DNA of 5,947 nt from an uncultured bacterium. Lineage in GTDB: Bacteria; Patescibacteria; Microgenomatia; Levybacterales; UBA12049. The stretch lies in NCBI GenBank assembly GCA_946885425.1, contig CAMPGJ010000072.1, forward strand, positions 1 through 5,947, read 5' to 3'. Positions 1 through 5,947 of this stretch are shown piece by piece. A program made the translations under genes and the position numbers. The notes beneath the pieces are model-generated. The model ran no database searches and was not told the DNA's origin. It was given only the letters and a program-made list of their open reading frames with translations. The stretch's first letter is position 1. Each line of letters opens with the position of its first letter.

Positions 1-110
1 CGGTAAACCAGGCCCCGCCGGCACAACCCGCCCAACCAATACAACCAGTTCAGCCAGTTCAGCCAGTTCAGCCAGTTCAGCCAGCGCCTCCTCCAACCCA
101 ACAGCAATAA
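1..110 (+). CDS. 3' end of an unidentified gene encoding a Pro/Gln-rich C-terminal tail (partial)
   Basis: An open frame enters from the left edge (codons begin at position 3) and ends at TAA 108-110. The visible 35 residues are almost entirely Pro, Gln, Ala and Val, with a run of four PVQ triplets and an end of APPPTQQQ. The upstream domain lies outside the window, so no function can be given. Such tails are usually disordered linkers or surface-exposed tails. The frame was chosen for its biased but protein-like composition and because its stop precedes the gyrB promoter region. A Ser/Ala-rich reading in another frame (stop at 131-133) is also open, so frame and existence are only moderately supported. 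Confidence 0.5.
   Translation, partial: VNQAPPAQPAQPIQPVQPVQPVQPVQPAPPPTQQQ
45..80 (+). repeat. Four exact tandem copies of a 9-bp unit (ccagttcag)
   Basis: The unit ccagttcag occurs four times head to tail with no mismatch, preceded by a near copy (ccaatacaa) and followed by ccagcg. The 9-bp period keeps the frame and encodes PVQ repeats in the tail of the upstream gene. Perfect identity points to recent expansion by slippage, so the copy number probably varies between strains. Confidence 0.9.
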
Positions 111-147
111 TTTCCATTTTCTACCTCTTTTGATTATCCTTCTGTAA

Positions 148-2190
<2,043 letters not shown>

Positions 2191-2195
2191 TTTCT

Positions 2196-2266
2196 GTCAT
2201 CCTGGAGAGGCAACGACCTCGATAGGATCTCTTTGATGGGATTCTATCGCTTCGCTCCAGAATGAC
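2196..2266. repeat. Hairpin-forming interspersed repeat (REP/MITE-like) after gyrB
   Basis: The outer arms gtcatcctggag (2196-2207) and ctccagaatgac (2255-2266) pair at 11 of 12 positions. An inner stem pairs cgataggatc (2220-2229) with gattctatcg (2240-2249) over 10 positions with one G-T wobble, leaving a 10-base loop. The whole unit begins five bases after the gyrB stop. It resembles the non-coding 'gtcatcctg...gatcttcgct...gatgac' type repeats seen between genes in many bacterial genomes. There is no open frame of note and no T tract, so it is not a classic terminator, although a transcript could fold here and slow polymerase or protect the gyrB 3' end. Confidence 0.75.
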
Positions 2267-2270
2267 CAAT

Positions 2271-2300
2271 GATGCTATCACAGCAACACTGGATATTTAA
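2271..2300 (+). pseudogene. Relic of a second gyrB 3' end (DAITATLDI plus stop)
   Basis: Ten codons here read [13 protein letters not shown], against [13 protein letters not shown] at the true gyrB end (2161-2190). Eight consecutive residues and the stop position match. The DNA differs at 8 of 30 bases, and all changes except the first codon are silent (att/atc, acg/aca, tta/ctg, gac/gat, tag/taa). The two copies therefore diverged while both were under coding constraint. The preceding bases, partly from the repeat, extend the frame to an ATG at 2262, but a 12-codon peptide gene is unlikely. The best reading is a remnant of the former gyrB 3' end, left after recombination. It sits 25 bp before ppa, where a native operon neighbour would end. 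Confidence 0.8.
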
Positions 2301-2318
2301 AAAGTGATTCTATATAAT
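2290..2318 (+). promoter_or_regulatory. Predicted promoter of ppa giving a leaderless mRNA
   Basis: A perfect TATAAT occupies 2313-2318, and TGGATA at 2290-2295 matches the -35 consensus at 4 of 6 positions with a 17-bp spacer. Transcription would start at about 2325, one base before the ppa ATG at 2326, so the mRNA would have essentially no leader. There is no Shine-Dalgarno sequence. The -35 element lies inside the gyrB relic. ATTCT (2307-2311) abuts the -10 box, as it nearly does before the gene at 5546. Confidence 0.6.
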
Positions 2319-2325
2319 TGAGCCT

Positions 2326-2865
2326 ATGCCAGATTTTAACAAGATACTAACACCAGGAAACGCCGATGAAGGTTGGGTCAATGCAATCATTGATATCCCT
2401 GAAGGTTCCTCTCTGAAAATAGAATATGACCGGGAACATGGTATGTTTGTTCTTGACCGTGTAGAGCCAAATATTTTTCCAAAACCAGTGAACTATGGAT
2501 TTATCCCGGGGACAAAAGATACTGATGGAGACGAACTGGATGTACTGCTTGTTTGTCATGAACCAATCCCAACAGGTGTTTTGGTAAAGTCAAAAATTCT
2601 TGGCATCTTTAACTTTGAAGATGATGGAGAAATGGATTACAAAATTGTCTGTGTTCCGGAAGATGACCGCAACACAGGAGATGCTATCAACACTCTTGAT
2701 GATCTCGGAGCACGTTGGAAGCAAAAAATCGAATTCCATTTTGCTCACTATAAAGATCTCAAAAAACCAGGAACAACCAATGTATTGGGATGGGGAGACA
2801 TTGAGGAAGCAAAGAAAATCATCCATGAATGTATTGAACGCTTCCAAACAGAAGGCTTTAAGTAA
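2326..2865 (+). CDS. ppa: Family I soluble inorganic pyrophosphatase
   Basis: This cytoplasmic enzyme hydrolyses pyrophosphate to two phosphates using Mg2+, pulling polymerase and ligase reactions forward. At 179 residues it has the usual bacterial size. The family signature DGDELDV spans 67-73, with metal ligands Asp67, Asp69 and Asp72. Other active-site residues, placed by comparison with the E. coli enzyme, are Lys31, Glu33, Arg45, Tyr57 (in PVNYGF), Asp99, Asp104, Lys106, Tyr142 and Lys143 (in HYKDL). All are conserved, so the enzyme should be active. The first 16 residues ([16 protein letters not shown]) are a family-variable N-terminus. The ATG at 2326 is supported by the promoter immediately before it. 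The gene lies between gyrB and gyrA, ending 23 bp before gyrA, so co-transcription with gyrA is likely. Confidence 0.97.
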   Translation: MPDFNKILTPGNADEGWVNAIIDIPEGSSLKIEYDREHGMFVLDRVEPNIFPKPVNYGFIPGTKDTDGDELDVLLVCHEPIPTGVLVKSKILGIFNFEDDGEMDYKIVCVPEDDRNTGDAINTLDDLGARWKQKIEFHFAHYKDLKKPGTTNVLGWGDIEEAKKIIHECIERFQTEGFK

Positions 2866-2878
2866 GAATTAAGATTCT
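2865..2878 (+). promoter_or_regulatory. AGAAT/ATTCT dyad in the ppa-gyrA gap, similar to the one before gyrB
   Basis: AGAAT (2865-2869) and ATTCT (2874-2878) form a 5-bp inverted repeat with a four-base spacer, starting at the last base of the ppa stop codon. The following bases, ATTCTAAA then A-rich sequence to the ATG, closely resemble the bases before the gyrB ATG (199-213). A weak -10-like TAAGAT (2870-2875) overlaps it. It could be a shared control site for the two gyrase genes or a chance match in AT-rich DNA. No Shine-Dalgarno sequence is present. Confidence 0.3.
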
Positions 2879-2888
2879 AAACAAAATT

Positions 2889-5444
2889 ATGAGTGAAATT
2901 GGAAAATTACAAATAACAAATCTCTCGGAAGAGATGAAAAAATCGTATCTGAACTATGCGATGTCTGTCATCGTATCCCGTGCACTTCCGGACGTCCGTG
3001 ACGGACTCAAGCCTGTACATCGCAGAATCATCTTCGCTATGCACGAGTTAAGCCTCACGCACTCAGCTAAATACAAAAAAAGCGCGTCTGTTGTCGGAGA
3101 AGTTATGGGTAAATATCATCCACATGGAGATGCTCCTATTTACGACGCAATGGTCCGTTTGGCACAGAGTTTCTCAGTGCGCTATCCGCTTATTGATGGA
3201 CAAGGAAACTTTGGTTCTGTCGACGGAGACCCGCCGGCCGCTATGCGTTATACCGAGGCACGTATGGCAGCAATTACTGCTGAAATGCTGACCGATATAG
3301 AGAAAGAAACCGTTGATTATATCCCTACATTTGATTCCACACGTGAGGAACCGGTCTACCTTCCTGCCAAATTACCCAATCTTCTTCTTTTAGGGTCAGA
3401 GGGTATTGCTGTAGGTATGGCGACCAAAATCCCACCACATAATCTCGGAGAAGTAGTCGATGCGATCATGTACATGATCAGCAAGACCAAATTTGAAAAT
3501 GAAAAAACAGTAGCATCAAAAGCAGCTGCAGAAGAGACACCAGTTATCGCAACTGGCGCGTCAGACGAACCAATGATTTCTTCAACTCCAGTTCCATTGG
3601 CTTCCGAGGTCACTATCGATGAGCTTCTTGAATTTGTTAAAGGACCTGATTTCCCAACAGCAGGCGCCATTTATGATATCAACGAAATCAAAAGCGCTTA
3701 CTTCACAGGACGAGGTAAAATCGTTATCCGCGGAAAAGCAGAAATTGAAGAAATCGGCAATGGAAAGTCAGCTATCACTATCACAGAGCTTCCCTACCAG
3801 GTCAACAAAGCTCTGCTCATCACCAGAATCGCTGATCTCGCCAAAGAGAAAAAGCTTGAAGGTATCTCAGACCTTAGAGATGAATCCGACCGCCGTGGTA
3901 TGCGCATATATATAGAGCTCAAACGTGATGCTACGCCAAAGAAAGTGTTAAATAACTTATTCAAACAAACAGCTCTTCAGACAACCTTCCCGGTTAATAT
4001 GGTTGCTCTGGTAAATGGAACTCCACAGACGTTGAATCTGAAGGTTATTCTTGAAGAGTACCTGAAACACCGGTATATCGTCATCCGCAGAAGATCCGAA
4101 TTTGAACTGAAGCAAGCGAAAGCACGATTGCATATTCTCGAAGGTCTCAAGATTGCGGTTGATCATATTGATGAGGTTATCAAGACAATCCGCGCTTCCA
4201 AAGATCAGGAAGAAGCTAAAGGTAACTTGATGACCAGATTTAAATTAAGTGAAATCCAGGCTACCGCTATTCTTGATATGCAGCTTAGGCGTCTGGCAGC
4301 TCTTGAAAGACAAAAGATTGAAGATGAAATTGCTATGATCAAAGAAACAATCGCTTACCTGGAAGATCTGCTTGCTCATGGTGAAAAAATTCTTGAAGTC
4401 ATCAAAGAAGAATTACAAAAACTGAGAGAAAAATATGCAGATCCACGCCGCACCAAAGTGTACAAAGGTAAAGTAGGGGAGTTCTCAGAGGAAGATTTGA
4501 TTCCGAATGAGCCTACAGTTATTACCATGACCGACACAGGTTACATCAAACGCCAATCCATGAACAGCTTCCACACACAGCACCGAGGAGGAAAAGGCAT
4601 CACTGGTATGAAGATGAAAGATGAAGATACAATCTCACATATCCGATCAGCCCAGACTCACGACAATATCCTCTTCTTTACAAATAAAGGAAAGGTATAT
4701 CAGCTTAGAGCATATGAAATTAGTGAAAGCAGCCGCACCAGTAAGGGATCAGCAGTCGTTAACTTGCTGAACATTGAAGCAGGGGAGAAGGTCGAATCAT
4801 TTATCGTTCTGGATAAGAAACTAAAATCCGGCTATGTCTTCCTCACTACCCGCAACGGAACAGTGAAAAAGACGAACATCAAAGACTTTGAAAATATCCG
4901 TAAGAATGGCATGATCGCGATCAAACTAGAAGCAGGAGATGAACTCGTATGGAGTAACATCACCGATGGCAAGAACGATATTCTTATCGTTACTAAAGAA
5001 GGAAAAGCAATTAAATTCAAGGAAGAAAATGTCCGACCGCTTGGCCGCGCTACCATGGGTGTCAGAGGTATCAAGATCGATAAATCAGATAAAGTTATCG
5101 GTATGGATGTCATCAGCAAAGGCGACAAACCCGACCTTTTCGCAATCATGGAAAATGGTCTGGGTAAGAAAACACCAGTTGACCAATTCCCACTCCAGGG
5201 CCGGGGAGGACAAGGCGTAAAAGTAGCTAAAGTAACTGACCGGACAGGTAAAGTAGTCACAGCGCAGGTAATCCCAGCAGGATCAGAAGAAGTCATCATC
5301 ACATCCAAAAAGGGACAGGTAGTCAAACTCCCAATCAACCAGATCCCTAAACTCTCAAGAGACACCCAAGGCGTCATCCTCATGCGCTTCTCAGACGACA
5401 AAGACCGTGTAGCCTCCTCCACCTGCATAGAGAAGACAAGTTAA
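2889..5444 (+). CDS. gyrA: DNA gyrase subunit A (DNA cleavage and wrapping subunit)
   Basis: GyrA cuts and rejoins the gate DNA segment and wraps DNA for supercoiling. The winged-helix domain has catalytic Tyr121 in [10 protein letters not shown], preceded by Arg120. The quinolone region reads HGDAPIYD (79-86), with Ala82 and Pro83 at the positions of E. coli Ser83 and Ala84 and Asp86 at Asp87. A low-complexity Ala/Thr/Pro/Ser insert of about 39 residues lies around 200-240, before [18 protein letters not shown]. Tower and coiled-coil regions follow to about 530, then the C-terminal beta-pinwheel with the GyrA box QHRGGKG (564-570), the hallmark separating gyrase from topoisomerase IV. A second box-like QGRGGQG is at 770-776. 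The protein ends without the acidic tail of E. coli GyrA; at 851 residues the length is normal. The start matches the family N-terminus ([20 protein letters not shown]). Confidence 0.98.
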   Translation: MSEIGKLQITNLSEEMKKSYLNYAMSVIVSRALPDVRDGLKPVHRRIIFAMHELSLTHSAKYKKSASVVGEVMGKYHPHGDAPIYDAMVRLAQSFSVRYPLIDGQGNFGSVDGDPPAAMRYTEARMAAITAEMLTDIEKETVDYIPTFDSTREEPVYLPAKLPNLLLLGSEGIAVGMATKIPPHNLGEVVDAIMYMISKTKFENEKTVASKAAAEETPVIATGASDEPMISSTPVPLASEVTIDELLEFVKGPDFPTAGAIYDINEIKSAYFTGRGKIVIRGKAEIEEIGNGKSAITITELPYQVNKALLITRIADLAKEKKLEGISDLRDESDRRGMRIYIELKRDATPKKVLNNLFKQTALQTTFPVNMVALVNGTPQTLNLKVILEEYLKHRYIVIRRRSEFELKQAKARLHILEGLKIAVDHIDEVIKTIRASKDQEEAKGNLMTRFKLSEIQATAILDMQLRRLAALERQKIEDEIAMIKETIAYLEDLLAHGEKILEVIKEELQKLREKYADPRRTKVYKGKVGEFSEEDLIPNEPTVITMTDTGYIKRQSMNSFHTQHRGGKGITGMKMKDEDTISHIRSAQTHDNILFFTNKGKVYQLRAYEISESSRTSKGSAVVNLLNIEAGEKVESFIVLDKKLKSGYVFLTTRNGTVKKTNIKDFENIRKNGMIAIKLEAGDELVWSNITDGKNDILIVTKEGKAIKFKEENVRPLGRATMGVRGIKIDKSDKVIGMDVISKGDKPDLFAIMENGLGKKTPVDQFPLQGRGGQGVKVAKVTDRTGKVVTAQVIPAGSEEVIITSKKGQVVKLPINQIPKLSRDTQGVILMRFSDDKDRVASSTCIEKTS

Positions 5445-5470
5445 CCCCACTTCGCTAAAGCTCCGCGGGG
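5445..5470. repeat. GC-rich imperfect inverted repeat directly after gyrA
   Basis: CCCC at 5445-5448 pairs with GGGG at 5467-5470 around the core acttcgctaaagctccgc, beginning at the first base after the gyrA stop. The core pairs poorly beyond the four G-C pairs. There is no following T tract, so it is a weak candidate for a terminator. The cttcgctaaagctccg core looks like an interspersed repeat fragment. Together with the half-repeat at 5489 it accounts for part of the 101-bp gyrA-5546 gap. Confidence 0.45.
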
Positions 5471-5488
5471 CAGGCAATTAACTCTCCG

Positions 5489-5510
5489 GTCATTGCGAGG
5501 AACGAAGCAA
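5489..5510. repeat. Half of a widespread 'gtcattgcgagg...cgaagcaa' interspersed repeat
   Basis: The 22 bases match the start of a very common intergenic repeat type found in many bacterial genomes, recalled from general experience as giving spurious peptides like 'CE(E)RSEAI'. The complementary arm ending in gcaatgac is missing, so the copy is truncated. It shares the leading gtcat with the element at 2196 but is otherwise a different sequence. Confidence 0.55.
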
Positions 5511-5530
5511 GATTAGTTCTGCGGCTATTC

Positions 5531-5539
5531 TGCTATACT
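5531..5539 (+). promoter_or_regulatory. Extended -10 promoter of the 5546 gene, predicted leaderless
   Basis: TGC followed by TATACT (5534-5539) forms an extended -10 element (TGnTATAnT). Seven bases past its end is position 5546, the A of the predicted start codon, so the transcript should begin at the ATG. No convincing -35 is seen 17 bp upstream, which is typical for extended -10 promoters. The spacing from -10 box to ATG is nearly the same as at ppa, which supports both calls. Confidence 0.55.
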
Positions 5540-5545
5540 ATCCCC

Positions 5546-5935
5546 ATGCCAAACATAGAAAATCCTCTCCCAAAAGAAAATATATCTCTCTCACCAATAG
5601 AACAATTCAAAAAAACCATTCAGGCATTTAAAGAAGATGAAACAATGAACTCCGAAGAAAAGAAAAAGATACTCAAAAAATTCGATCCTAAACTTGAAGA
5701 CAAACTAAAATCAAATGACCTTCATGAAGGAAAAGTCGGTGTTCTCACTACCAACAGGGGGAATATGACAGATGAGGATACCACGTCTCTCAAAGACTTA
5801 GGCATGCAAATCCAATACTCACCAAACAGAATCCAAATAGGCTTTATCGAACCAGCCAGCCTAATAAAACTCGCCCAAATAGACACCATCCGATACATCC
5901 AACCCAGCACCCAATCCCACCCCAGCACTAGGTAA
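5546..5935 (+). CDS. Small protein of unknown function with a possible I9-like (subtilisin-propeptide-like) C-terminal half
   Basis: This 129-residue protein is not recognised as a named family. Residues 1-60 are highly charged, rich in Lys, Glu and Asp, and probably helical or disordered. Residues 63-121 show a beta-alpha-beta-beta-alpha-beta pattern: KVGVLTT, a helix TDEDTTSLKDLG, MQIQYSPNRIQIGFIE, a helix PASLIKLAQID, then IRYIQPS. The order and phrases such as 'L..LG..I.Y', 'hydrophobic-E-PASL.KLA' and 'I.YIQP' resemble the propeptide/inhibitor I9 domain that precedes subtilisin-like proteases, but no protease follows before the TAA at 5933-5935. There is no signal peptide or membrane segment, so it should be cytoplasmic. 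The ATG is supported by the promoter immediately before it. The I9 link is an inference from pattern only. Confidence 0.75.
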   Translation: MPNIENPLPKENISLSPIEQFKKTIQAFKEDETMNSEEKKKILKKFDPKLEDKLKSNDLHEGKVGVLTTNRGNMTDEDTTSLKDLGMQIQYSPNRIQIGFIEPASLIKLAQIDTIRYIQPSTQSHPSTR

Positions 5936-5947
5936 AAAAATCCTGCG

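Noticed and set aside
2..133. Alternative frame at the left edge reading GKPGPAG then a Ser/Ala repeat, ending at TGA 131-133
   Set aside because: The start looks collagen-like, but the end becomes an arbitrary hydrophobic string. The Pro/Gln frame ending at 110 is a more usual protein tail. Without upstream sequence the choice stays uncertain.
134..142. Possible DnaA box (ttatccttc) upstream of gyrB, hinting at a replication origin
   Set aside because: Only the first six of nine bases match TTATCCACA, and there is no cluster of boxes, dnaA or dnaN gene, or AT-rich unwinding element.
2262..2300. Tiny gene (ATG at 2262, 12 codons)
   Set aside because: Its coding content is explained by the gyrB 3'-end relic, and the ATG comes from the end of the hairpin repeat. 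No promoter or ribosome site supports translation.
4832..5428. Long open frame of 198 codons on the minus strand
   Set aside because: It lies wholly inside gyrA, whose protein is conserved throughout this region. It is an antisense shadow with no promoter or family resemblance.
5250..5444. Last part of gyrA seems richer in C-ending codons than the rest
   Set aside because: The protein aligns normally to its end and the shift is slight and judged by eye, so it is not sufficient evidence of recombination.

Overview
The window holds a compact bacterial gyrase locus on the + strand. In order it contains the 3' end of an unidentified gene (up to position 110), gyrB (211-2190), an inorganic pyrophosphatase gene ppa (2326-2865), gyrA (2889-5444) and a small gene of unknown function (5546-5935). 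GyrB and GyrA form the A2B2 type II topoisomerase that introduces negative supercoils. Ppa removes pyrophosphate released by DNA, RNA and aminoacyl-tRNA synthesis. All catalytic residues I looked for are present in the three recognised proteins.

The sequence is moderately AT-rich and every identified gene starts with ATG. None of the four complete genes has a recognisable Shine-Dalgarno sequence. TATAAT-like boxes lie so close to three of the starts that the mRNAs should be leaderless or nearly so. Stops are TAA or TAG, and no in-frame TGA occurs, so the standard code fits. Short GyrB, tight gene packing and the style of the intergenic repeats suggest an uncultured small-genome bacterium, possibly Candidate Phyla Radiation/Patescibacteria (Microgenomates-like). 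This is an impression from sequence style, not a database result.

The most unusual region is the gyrB-ppa gap. After the gyrB stop comes a hairpin-forming repeat of about 71 bp. It is followed by a second, silently diverged copy of the last codons of gyrB with its own stop codon (2271-2300), 25 bp before ppa. This looks like the scar of a gyrB allele replacement or a duplication/deletion event. Without it, the locus would be a tight gyrB-25 bp-ppa-23 bp-gyrA array. The gyrA-downstream gap (5445-5545) also holds repeat fragments: a small GC-rich imperfect hairpin and half of a widespread 'gtcattgcgagg' type repeat.

Other points of note are a shared AGAAT...ATTCTAAA dyad just before both gyrB and gyrA, a low-complexity insert of about 39 residues in GyrA, Ala-Pro at the quinolone-contact positions of GyrA, and a final small protein whose C-terminal half resembles a free-standing subtilisin-propeptide (I9-like) fold. 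I see no CRISPR array, tRNA, rRNA, transposase or defence system. This is mainly a housekeeping locus with an interesting recombination scar.
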